64,000 nucleotides of DNA from Argyresthia goedartella (lineage: Eukaryota; Arthropoda; Insecta; Lepidoptera; Argyresthiidae). A model generated the notes under the pieces. That model was not told the origin of the DNA, ran no database searches, and saw nothing but the letters and a program-made list of their open reading frames with translations. The stretch spans positions 4,042,501 through 4,106,500 of the forward strand of contig OX463820.1 in NCBI GenBank assembly GCA_949825045.1. Direction: 5' to 3'. Shown here in pieces: positions 1 through 8,719 of the stretch; the stretch's first letter is position 1; each line of letters starts with the position of its first letter. The translations under genes and the position numbers were made by a program.

Positions 1-564
1 CGCCTTAAGATTCTTTATAATATACGTGATTACCTTAGCACTGATTTGCGTGTCAGGCTAAGTGAATCATTGATATATGTCGTATATGGTAGCTGTATAC
101 TTGGTCGGTCGAAAACGTTAATTCAACGTGTGCAAAACGCATGTATACGTTTTTGTTTCAAAATTCCTCCTAGATCCCATATCACCCCATATTTGGATGC
201 AGCAAAACTTCTGAACATGGAAGCTCGTCGGCATTTATACCTAGCCAAACTACTCTTTGGTGTAATACACACGGAAACCCCACCCTACTTGTACACCAAG
301 ATAAAATGGGCGACCAGGCAACGTGGCGTGCACAAGCTTAGAATTCTTACACCGGCGCATCGAACGGCGAGTTTCCGCGGGAGTTTCAGATTTGCGGCAT
401 CTAAGTGTTGGAATGATATTCCCCCTCCAGTCCGTGAAGCGGCTAGTAGGTGTGCCTTTGGGCGGAAACTCAGAGCACATTTGCTTGATCAGCAGAGACT
501 ACTCCTCCCCCCCTTACCAACTTCACGCCGCAATAAAACGTGGGACCAAAAACCCAACACTTAA
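1..564 (+). pseudogene. LINE-A ORF2, C-terminal end (unit 1)
   Basis: The frame is open from base 1 to a stop at 562-564. It encodes the region after the reverse transcriptase domain of a non-LTR retrotransposon, including the typical late motif in which a conserved tryptophan precedes NDIPPPVREA. It is nearly identical to codons at 11028-11591. The RT catalytic part lies outside the window. It is a retrotransposon protein remnant, not a host gene. Confidence 0.85.
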
Positions 565-994
565 ATTTATTACAAATTACAAAAATTACAAAATTATTGA
601 AAAGTTGGATTAAAAAGCGCGGGCCATGTTTATTTATTTAACTTTTTGTATGTATCATATATAACAGCCATATCTATATTTACTATTTATCTATATCTAT
701 ATTTATTGTTACCTATTTTTTATATTTATGTATTTATGGATTGTACCACGCCACGGTCTGGGACGTTCGCGAGGTAACACTTGGCGCTGACTGAAAATCA
801 GCGTTGAAGGCCTGGCCTTCAACATAATGCTGAGTCAGACGCCATTTATAATGACAGTGGCACACTACGACTGTCATTTCATTTTATTATATGTGTCATT
901 GTTATTTTTCATCGCTGTGTTTTGTTTCTTTGTTGTAATTGTAGTGTGTTCACTGTCTTTATAATAAATGTTGCTTTCTTTCTTTTTTCTTTCT
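1..994 (+). mobile_element. LINE-A 3' end and 3' UTR (unit 1)
   Basis: After the ORF2 stop comes about 430 bp of AT-rich 3' UTR, then AATAAATG and a TTTC-rich tail (about 968-994) in place of poly(A). The same end occurs at about 12022 in unit 2. Short simple-sequence tails of this kind are usual for LINE insertions. Confidence 0.8.
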
Positions 995-1210
995 AAGTTA
1001 GAAACTAAAAAAAAAACGATTTCAAGTTCAAGCTCTATTTCTTCCTACCCGTTCGAGATGCGAATGATGACGGGTCTCTGTACATAAAAAGTGCTCATCA
1101 AAACTTTTGCTGCACGGAACCCGAAACCAACACGTCGTTTATTATATTTTTTATTATTTTATTGTTGATTTTTAACAGCTATGAAAATTATTTTCAAAAG
1201 ATATTTTCGT

Positions 1211-1990
1211 TGATATATTTCATTCTTATTTAAAGAATTTTGGATCATAAGGAATAGAATACCATACAAAATTCGCCTAATGCTCTGCTATGCACTAGGA
1301 GATTCAGTAATAACTTACGGCCTCTCCAGCTACGGACGTACTTACAGCACATACCTTAGCTCAATCCTAAAACTACAGACTAGATTACTTAAAATAATTG
1401 CCCCAACTCAGATCAAAAACAACCATGAGGACGACGATCTCCGACTTTTAGGCACTGTGGTGTGGAGTAATACCAGTCACTGACAAAGTTAACTATTGCC
1501 TCCTCAACGAGCAGTTCTTTGACTACAAAGACAGTCAGAAAATCAATCACTCTGTAGTGACCAGGCGAATGGCGCAAGGTAAACTGGTTACCGAGCGCGC
1601 AAACAATAGTTATGGCCGGCGGACGAGCTCATACATGATGACGCGATTAATAAACACCTTACCTCCCGACATTAGAGACTCGATCAGTCAAAATAATATC
1701 AAAGTTAAACTCAAATCACACTTTACAGAAAAACTAGAAAGACGGAATAGTTCTTGAGAAATGTACCTACTAATAATATTGAATTTTAAAATTATGTCAT
1801 TGAATGTCATGAATCCTATTGAATATTATGTAATTGATTTATTAATGATGTTATTGAATATTTATAATAATGCTATTGCTTACTTAAATACGATAAATAA
1901 TGAGTAGATCACACCACACACAATCCCCAGTGGTTTAAGTGGTGTTCCCATAATGCTTCACTATCTAAATTTTTGTGTAAATACATAAAT
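1211..1990 (+). mobile_element. LINE-B 3' fragment (unit 1)
   Basis: Two short open frames (1280-1483 and 1557-1757) lie in different registers. They read as the end of a LINE reverse transcriptase: YALGDSVITYGLSSYGRT followed by a basic tail ending in EKLERRNSS. The frame is broken between them, so this is a dead 5'-truncated fragment. An AT-rich 3' UTR runs to an A/G-rich tail near 1990. It belongs to a different family from LINE-A. The unit 2 copy is at about 12239-13019. Confidence 0.65.
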
Positions 1991-2123
1991 ATTAAAAAAA
2001 GAAAAAAAGTTCTATTTTTTTATATTTATTTATTTAATTAATGACATATTAAAAATAACAGAGTTACATACTTGAACACCATTTAAACCACTGAGGTTTG
2101 TGTGTGGTGTTATCTACTCATTA
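1898..2123. repeat. Inverted repeat of about 51 bp (tail-to-tail LINE 3' UTRs)
   Basis: Positions 1898-1948 and 2073-2123 are near-perfect reverse complements: TAATGAGTAGAT then CACCACACACAA then CAGTGGTTTAA then TGGTGTTC. About 125 bp lie between them. The left arm is part of the LINE-B 3' UTR, so the right arm looks like the 3' UTR of a second LINE-B copy in the opposite direction. The same structure is in unit 2 (about 12927-13152). Confidence 0.75.
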
Positions 2124-3390
2124 TACAGTACCAACGTCTCCATAGTTACCGGCTCCCGCTTCCTAGGAGGCTACATAGGGACAGGAGGGGACGACTTCGT
2201 AAAAAAGAATGTAACCGAATGGATATCTATCATCGAGAAACTCACAACAATCTGCAAAAACTCACCTCAAGCCGCTTACACTGCCCTAACTAAAGCAGCT
2301 CAGTTTAAATGGTCCTTCCTACTACGTGTCTTAAAAAATGCAGAAGAACTTTTTGAACCCTTAACTAACACATTACACGACAAATTCATACCAACACTAA
2401 TCGGAGGCGAAATCACAAAACTTGAAACCCAGATATTTACCCTCCCAGTCCACAAAGGCGGACTTGCCCTTTCTGACCCCTTCAACACACCAAACCGTGC
2501 ATACCAAATCTCAAAACAGGGATCTACAATACTTTCAACAGCCCTAACCGAGATGAAATACATAAACCTGGCTGAACACTACAATTCTTTGCGTGACGCA
2601 AGAAAGGAAGGAAAGAAGGAAAAAGAAACATACGAGAACGAAACTCTAGAAAGCATTCTAACAAAATTACCATCCAAAAAGAAAAGAGCAATAGAAAGAT
2701 CAATACCGAAAAAAATGAAAACAAAAACATCAACATGGCTTTCAGTAATACCGACAAGAAAGGACAACTTCGACTTATCACCCCACGAATTTAGAGATGC
2801 CCTGGCCATAAGTTACCACCGCACACCAATCCCCATGCCTGCGACTTGCGACGGCTGCGGCAATGACAACTTCAACGTGGACCACGCCTTGTGCTGCAAA
2901 ACAGGTGGCCTTATCACACGCAGACATAACGAAATAAGGGATCTTTTCTGTGAACTGTGCCAGCAAGCCTGGGGAAACGTCACGAAAGAGCCAGTCATCT
3001 CCGAAGGCGTTATTTGATATCCGTGTCATAGACACCGACGCTCCCTCCCACGCATCACGCTCCGTAGCGGCTGTCCTTCGTTCAGCTGAAGAAGAAAAGA
3101 AAAGGAAGTACTGCGACCCATGCGAGACGCGCCACACCACCTTCACCCCTTTAGTAACCTCTGTCGACGGAGTTTTTGCTCCACAAATGAGATCATTCAC
3201 TAAACACCTCGCCGAAACGTTGGCGGACCGCTGGAACCGGACCCCTGTCACAATAATGGGCTGGCTACGAGCAAGAATTCAAACCGCCATCATCAGGGCT
3301 AGCAGCATGTGCATCCGCGGCACCCGCCGTAGGTGGAATCGCACAGGCCTATATGAGGATGGAGCGGCAGTCCCACACGTCTTGAACTGA
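2100..3390 (+). pseudogene. RLE-1 retroelement protein, C-terminal half, frame broken (unit 1)
   Basis: This is the same protein as the intact 449-codon frame of unit 2 (13129-14478), but it lacks 59 bp after position 3007-3012. The reading frame stops shortly after SEG, and the remaining C-terminus continues in another frame to 3390. The CCHC knuckle survives, but the segment carrying the predicted nuclease aspartate is gone. The missing stretch is bounded by the short repeat AGGCG on both sides, which suggests a microhomology-mediated deletion in unit 1. No ATG start is visible, so the element is also 5'-truncated. Confidence 0.85.
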
Positions 3391-3699
3391 ATATCTTATT
3401 TATATTCTCTGTACTTATTTTCATGAATCTTTTGCTTAATAAATAAAAAAAATATATAAAGTGATAAGGTACAGTATTTATGGCTATATCTAAATTAAAG
3501 TAAGCCATATTCAATTAAAGTTCAGGAAAGAGTGTGCAGTTCTCAAGTAGTATTCAACCCTTATAATTATAAAAATATAAATAAAAAATACACTTAGGAA
3601 ATTGAAATATGCATGAGGCGATTTTTGCCGACTAATACCCGACTGGTCAGTTATCCCGACTAGTCGGCCCATCCCTAATTATTATTATTTTATCGGCAG

Positions 3700-3897
3700 G
3701 GCTACAATTACTTAATGAATATGACAACGCCAACTGCGGGCTTCCCCAACGTGTGGCCGTTCCAGAAGGCGCGAGTGGATATCGACCTGACCGTCAACAA
3801 GAACAACATCACTATGGCCCGCGGCTATATTTACGTGAGCTTCGTGCAGAAGAAAATCAAAATTGCAAATCTCCCGCAAGCACAGCCCAAGCCATGA
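3700..3897 (+). CDS. Host-like terminal coding exon (unit 1), secreted ML/DUF1091-like tail?
   Basis: A T-rich tract ending TCGGCAG is followed by GGC TAC AAT TAC in frame, and the frame stays open for 65 codons to TGA. The peptide begins GYNYLMNMTTPTAGFPNVWP and ends AQPKP. A paralogue lies on the minus strand at 61620-61790. It has the same acceptor context (TCGGCAG), the same first codons (GGC TAC) and about 60-65 percent identity over the shared core. Conservation of the splice acceptor and of the reading frame argues for a real last exon of a small gene family. The spacing of aromatic and basic residues recalls the end of insect DUF1091/ML-type secreted proteins, but that is a weak guess. 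The upstream exons are not visible. The preceding 300 bp is repeat sequence with a GACTAGTCGG motif. Confidence 0.55.
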   Translation, partial: GYNYLMNMTTPTAGFPNVWPFQKARVDIDLTVNKNNITMARGYIYVSFVQKKIKIANLPQAQPKP

Positions 3898-4408
3898 CTA
3901 GTAGCAAAACCTAAATACATGAGTCGATTTCAAAAAACACAATTTCATCGTACAATTCCTTGGTCTCACTGAATAACTACATACCTAATATTATGTACCT
4001 GTTGCCGACTTCATAAACTCATTTATCTAAACACGTATCATAAACCCTCTTTACTGCGTTCAAAAACCGCACGTTACGATCAGCATTATGTTAAACTACT
4101 TGGTAAAAACTCGTTTCGTATCTGGAAAACTACACATTATGGTCATTATGTGTAGTTTTTCTACATATAATGACATTCAAATTTCGAACGCCTACGCCCA
4201 CCCGCGTGCCGTCCCTAGTTTGTCTGTGAAGTTGGTACTGACATTCAAATTTCGAACGCCGACGCCCGCCTGCGTGAAGTTGGTACTAAAGAACAAGCTA
4301 AACAACTGCAGAGCCACAATGCCGGTCAAACATGCGGTTCCTGAACACATCAAAGAGAGCTTATGATATGTGTGTAGATAAACTAGTGTATGTAACTGTA
4401 CATAATTA
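3898..4408. other. Downstream flank of the exon; small hairpin and local direct repeat
   Basis: There is no convincing gene. A 10-bp perfect stem (AACTACACAT / ATGTGTAGTT) with a 10-nt loop lies at about 4130-4160. At about 4170-4260 a segment beginning TGACATTCAAATTTCGAACG is present twice with a few mismatches. In unit 2 there is a single copy. A reading frame at 4088-4366 spans these repeats and has no recognisable family. Confidence 0.6.
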
Positions 4409-4488
4409 GGCATTAGAACTCTCGAGTGATGTTATTATGAAACTCGCCTTCGGCTCGTTTCATAAACCCACTCTCGAGTTTTAATGCC
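4409..4488. mobile_element. Foldback (snap-back) element, 80 bp
   Basis: The sequence starts GGCATTAGAACTC and ends GAGTTTTAATGCC. The outer arms pair over about 20 bp with three mismatches. An inner stem forms around GAAACTCGCC and GGCTCGTTTC with a TTCG apex. The whole segment can fold into one long hairpin. The unit 2 copy is at 15429-15508. It is probably a tiny non-autonomous foldback transposon. Confidence 0.6.
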
Positions 4489-4574
4489 CTCCATTATGCA
4501 GCAGTCACATAAACTACTATTATTTGCTTAATATTATTTATAATATTAAAATAGAAAATTAAGGGAAACATTAA

Positions 4575-4815
4575 GCTGCACATCAAAAATACTGATGTGC
4601 ACAGCAAATATAAGTGCAAAATACGCGGTAGCTTAGGTGAATGGTAAAGGGGGTGAGCGAAGCGAAGCCCCGTTTATCCTTCGTGTTAGGTTCAACATGT
4701 AAGAACAAGAAAAATATTTAAAACATAAACTTAAGTACTCCTTAAATGTTTAAAACATAAAAAGTGTTTTTGTTGATCCTTTTTTGCTGCGCAAATCAGT
4801 ATTTTTGATGTGCTA
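4575..4815 (+). mobile_element. TTAA-flanked MITE (unit 1)
   Basis: The element is 241 bp, bounded by TTAA at 4571-4574 and 4816-4819. The terminal inverted repeats are about 30 bp and read GCACATCAAAAATACTGAT then GTGCACAGCAAA. The core has GTGAGCGAAGCGAAGCCCC and TCCTTCGTGTTAGGTT. Related copies lie at 15595-15835, 58138-58368 (also TTAA-flanked) and 59008-59165 (partial). TTAA target duplication is a property of piggyBac-type transposases, so a piggyBac-mobilised non-autonomous element is likely. There is no coding capacity. Confidence 0.75.
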
Positions 4816-4922
4816 TTAAATACTAGCCTTAAATGAAACCCTTCTATCACCAGCATCCTCACACCAATAATATAATTGCAAAATTAAAACGAAGAGTCTT
4901 ATTCTGCTACTTTTCTTTCCTA

Positions 4923-5417
4923 TACAAATCTGTTTGTCTTAGCTACGGTCTTGACAATAAAAACATGACGCCTGTTGAAATGAAATATTATTAAATGTAG
5001 TATAGGATGTATACGTTTAGATAATCTTCCATATGAAAAATATAAAAGAATCAAAAAATATTATATGCTCATAACGTGCAAAGAAGTGTAGATGAAGTCA
5101 TAGAACTTGCAATGTTGGATAACTCTGCTCAGATCCTTAAATGCCCGGTCAAAAAAACATGTCTCTTAAAGCACTATTTTATTGTGAAACGAGACTACAG
5201 TGACGAAAACATGATACATTTGTCAAGTGCATTTCTCAACTAAGATTTCCTGAGGTATTTGAATGCCATGAATACAAATCTGTTTGTCTTAGCTACGGTC
5301 TTGGCAATAAAAACATGAACTGACGCCTGTTGAAATGAAATATTATTAAATGTAGTATAGGATGTATACGTTTAGATAATCTTCCATATGAAAAATATAA
5401 AAGAATCAAAAAATATT
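4923..5417 (+). repeat. Direct-repeat cassette: two 140-bp repeats around a 59-codon frame
   Basis: A segment starting TACAAATCTGTTTGTCTTAG and ending CAAAAAATATTA occurs at 4923-5063 and again at about 5274-5417, differing by about five bases. The 210 bp between them hold an open frame (about 5065-5241) containing SVDEVIELAML and ending SSAFLN. I recognise no family. The arrangement resembles a miniature LTR (TRIM-like) element, but TG...CA ends are not evident. It could equally be a simple duplication. Unit 2 copy: about 15943-16437. Confidence 0.55.
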
Positions 5418-6778
5418 AAACGAAAGCAAAGCATTTAATTAAAACAACTGGGGGACAACAAGCGAATGCGATTCCTCTTGGTTACCCCAGGGGAACATCA
5501 CAGGGGGACCACGAATACGTCGCGAAATACAGGGTGTCCAGTAGATCGGTGCAAGGACTTGAACCAAAGTTAGTACAGACCATTTGAAACCATTTGATTC
5601 AAACATACATGGTGAAGTCTTACCGTTAAATTTTTATTGATAATTTAGTGTTTTTGAAAAAAAATCCAGATTTTCACAGTTAAGTGATTATCATTGCAAA
5701 AACTAAACAATAATTGGATTATTTTACAATAGATTCTAATAAATCACTTAAAAGGCATTCCAATAAATCTTGATTTGTGCATCAGCTACGTCAGACTTGG
5801 TTTTTACAGACCATTGCAGAGCACGGCAAGTTTGAATCATCAATAAAATACGTTTTTCGGACATAATTTAACAAAAACAAGTGAAAGCTTTTGTGCAAAT
5901 CTTAGGTATTATTGACGTAGGACACACATTCTTGAAGGTCCTACTTACCAGTTTGAGGGAAAAAAATAAACTTTTTAGACAGTCTTTTTAATTATTTTTA
6001 TGCTATTCATGCTCGAAATGAGATAATCTTAAGTGGTCCCCACACAAATAATCTTAAGTGGTCATCCATATGTATAAACTCAATTTGAAGATTGATGATT
6101 TTAGGTTTCCTTCTTACATTACACTGCTGCAGCTATGTATGTATAGCTAGTCTATGGTATAGCTATAGGTATGTTTTTGTTAGACTTAGTGCTTTCACTC
6201 GCCGCCAGACGGCTATGGCCGTAAAGGTAGACTGATGTCTCTAAATCAAGACTAATAATGTACTCAGTGGTCGTCGTACTGACAACGCAGCGCATCACCC
6301 TCCCTCCCGCGTCGTCTCTTGTTCGTTGATCAGTTGAAACGTCGCGCCCGACGACGCATTAGGGTAATGGGGCATGTAATATAAAATATATGGAAAACGA
6401 CGCAGCGAGGACGCTGCGAAGACGCAACGCACTAATGGTACAATTGCACGATATGCTGCGCCGCACTGCGCTGGAATGTCGCTCCGTCGTGCGTTGAGCA
6501 TCGCAGTACCCCTCCCCGCCTCGTCTCCAATGCCCGTGTGGCATGTCGCTCAGATTTGTTTATAGAACTACCAAGCGTCAGCTGAGATTTTTCCAATGAA
6601 CATTACGTGTAATCACATATTATGCACCTGTTGCAGCAGAGCAGAGAAGAATTCTAACGTATTGCTGTCTATCACTAAACTGGTCTAAACTTGATTGACG
6701 TTTGGAAGTAATCATTTGATACATCTAGTTTTACCAGGGTTTTACAGTAAATTATTAACTGTGACTGAAGTCAAGGTT
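5418..6778. other. Non-coding repeat-derived sequence
   Basis: I see no gene. ATACAGGGTGTCC near 5528-5542 resembles the terminus of dispersed insect repeats. A GC-rich block at about 6230-6560 (CGACGCAGC-type motifs, interrupted inverted matches) stands out from its AT-rich surroundings and looks like a degenerate DNA transposon relic. Two direct copies of ATAATCTTAAGTGGT lie at about 6024-6062. Confidence 0.5.
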
Positions 6779-7210
6779 AAAAGACATCATTAACATCACC
6801 AAAATCTTCTTTTGTTTTTAAATTTTGATAAACAAATGAAGTATCATCAGCAAACAACACTATGCCAGTCAGTTTCACAACCATAAATTGCAGATCGTTA
6901 ATAATGGTTTAATATGAAACCTTGTGGAACGCCGATTTTACACACGATCCATCAGATTAAACGCCTTTTGAATTATTTTGCTTACGTATGATCTTAGTAA
7001 ATCTAACGCTTTATTTCTAACTCCGTAATGATTTAATTTCATTAGTAGCGTATCGTGATCAACACAATCAAATGCCTTCGACAGATCGCAAAAAACGCCG
7101 ATATCATCCTGTGCAGCCTCCCATGCAGAGAAAAAATAAGATATAATGATGAAGCCTTCCTGCCTCCGTAGTCGATTTAACCCTAGTGCAACCATATTGT
7201 ATGGCGTTGA
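6779..7210 (-). pseudogene. LINE-C reverse transcriptase fragment (unit 1)
   Basis: On the minus strand, 6938-7195 encodes FCDLSKAFDCVDHDTLL and HYGVRNKALDLLRSYV, the RT region with the first catalytic aspartate. In another register nearer 6780 the FADDTS box (second catalytic motif) can be read. The frame is broken around the position where the GVPQGS box should be. It is the same family as the longer copy at 50730-54021, with about 90 percent amino-acid identity over SAWEAAQD...RSY. Unit 2 copy: about 17798-18229. Confidence 0.85.
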
Positions 7211-7812
7211 GTTGTTATGTACGGTTTAAGTGTAAGAGCATTTGATGGAGAATGATATATTTAAATACTTTATTTAGTGCTGGAGATTTGGGGAGGGAAG
7301 TCGGCTGAATCAACAGTAACCGGTGCTCAAACACTTTGAATTGGGTAAAATAGTCTCAAATAGGACCGATTATCCACCCGTGGTCAGCAAGCGTCCCACC
7401 TCATAATCTATCTATCTACCCGTGGCACTACCGGTGGTACTTCTGATAGTATCAAATCTGAGTCAGCTATAGTCAGCTGCACAAATTCAATTTTGTGTAT
7501 AATATTTCTAGTATATGTTTTGTGTAAATAAAACCATACATATCCTTAGAAATGTAGTATATTTTTATTAAAACATCCTCCAAATTTATTAGCCTACAAG
7601 CAATCATTACAATTTGATCCAAGTAGCCCAAACAAAACAGCGAATAATTTTAGAAATATTCTGCGTTCACTTGACGACCTATTCTTCTCGCAGACGTTCT
7701 AGGATTGGCACGATTAGTAAATCAAGGTTATCACTCCTATTAGAACATAACGGGACGAAACATTCTTCACTTGAAAAACAATTATGAAAAACAATTCGAT
7801 TTTTAATATATC
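7211..7812. other. Non-coding flank ending at the duplication junction
   Basis: There is no gene. The final 420 bp are the segment present three times in the window (twice direct, once inverted). The last shared bases are TTTAATATATC. Across 7812/7813 the sequence changes abruptly into GC-rich LINE-A ORF1. Confidence 0.7.
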
Positions 7813-7817
7813 ATAAA

Positions 7818-8312
7818 GTGGAGGAAGTGAGCGGCGAGAACCCGGTGCACCTGGTGTCACTCCTCGCGGTGAAGCTGGGAGTGACGGTGGAGGAACGCGA
7901 CGTGGTGAGCGCGGTACGGGTTGGCGCTCCCGCCGTCGCGGGCGAGGGGCACAGGCACCGGCCGCTGGTGGTGCGCCTGACGCGGCGCGCGACGCGGGAT
8001 GCGCTGCTACGTGCGACGCGGGATGCGCTGCTACGCGCGGCGCGCGTGCGCCGAACCACTACTACCACCGACCTGGGACTACCCGGTAAGCCACAGAAGT
8101 TTTATGTGAATGAGCGACTCACTAAGCTGAACCGGGTACTTTTTGCCAAGGCGCGGGAGCAGGCCCAAGTTCACGGATGGAGATGGGTGTGGACGAGAGA
8201 AGGGCGCGTCCTGGCCCGACGTGCCGAGGGTCAGCCATATCACCGCATCCGAAAAGAATTGCACATTAAAAATATTTTTGCGGGTGTTAGTATTAGTTCG
8301 CCGAAAGCCTGA
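7818..8312 (+). CDS. LINE-A ORF1 protein, C-terminal part
   Basis: The frame is open for about 165 codons from the junction and has no ATG start, so the N-terminus is missing. The C-terminal domain contains KFYVNERLTKLNRVLFAKA followed by WRWVWTREGRVLARR and RIRKELHIKNIF. I recognise this combination from ORF1 (RNA-binding, nucleoprotein-like) proteins of insect LINEs, usually after a coiled coil or zinc finger that is absent here. A duplicated motif (RRATRDALLRATRDALLRA, about residues 51-69) suggests a small internal tandem repeat. Base composition is strongly GC-rich compared with the neighbours. Confidence 0.75.
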   Translation: MEEVSGENPVHLVSLLAVKLGVTVEERDVVSAVRVGAPAVAGEGHRHRPLVVRLTRRATRDALLRATRDALLRAARVRRTTTTTDLGLPGKPQKFYVNERLTKLNRVLFAKAREQAQVHGWRWVWTREGRVLARRAEGQPYHRIRKELHIKNIFAGVSISSPKA

Positions 8313-8719
8313 AATTGAAGAGTTTTAGGTTATATTATGTCATGTTAAGTCGACCTATTGTGATCAACTTGTTTTATTCGTATATCTGTTTACGTTACCT
8401 ATTTCATGTCCAGTATATAATTGCCCCATTGAGTGTGTTCCATACCTTTCAGTTATTTGTGCTATCGTTAGTAGCTTTATTTTTATAGAACGGTCGTGGT
8501 GTGTCGCTTTTGTTGATATCAGAGCACAGATCAATCTGTGTATCAGAGCGAGTGTTGTTTATGCGGCCGGACCGGTTTGCGTTGTGTGCCTGCAATCGAA
8601 TATTTATGTTGTACGAAAACTACTCATTACTATGTCAGCCCTCAAAGTTATCATTAATTTCATTATTATTCTTACTATTATATGTATATCTTACCTTCTA
8701 TTTTATGCACCTTTAACAT
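8313..8719. other. LINE-A inter-ORF region
   Basis: This 407-bp spacer lies between the ORF1 stop and the ORF2 start. A frame at 8501-8716 has no family resemblance and ends three bases before the ORF2 ATG. I treat it as non-coding. I see no clear promoter or structured element. Confidence 0.5.

Larger units (their letters stand above)
1..7812. repeat. Tandem segmental duplication, unit 1 (left-truncated by the window)
   Basis: Positions 1-7812 align base for base with 11028-18831. The offset is 11027 at the left end, 11088 after a 59-bp indel near 3013, and about 11020 after an indel of about 68 bp near 4190. I count roughly nine mismatches in the first kilobase, so divergence is about 1 percent. 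The copy ends at ...TTTAATATATC (7812) and passes directly into LINE-A ORF1 sequence at 7813. In unit 2 the same ten bases continue into different DNA (18832 onward). The shared content is listed under the individual features. Confidence 0.95.

Noticed and set aside
2813..3251. Long minus-strand frames opposite RLE-1 (also 13842-14339)
   Set aside because: They are antisense shadows. The plus strand has the zinc knuckle and nuclease motifs and keeps its frame in unit 2.
7813..7830. True 5' end of LINE-A
   Set aside because: The sequence starts in the middle of ORF1 and exactly at the segmental-duplication junction. There is no 5' UTR and no defined target duplication.
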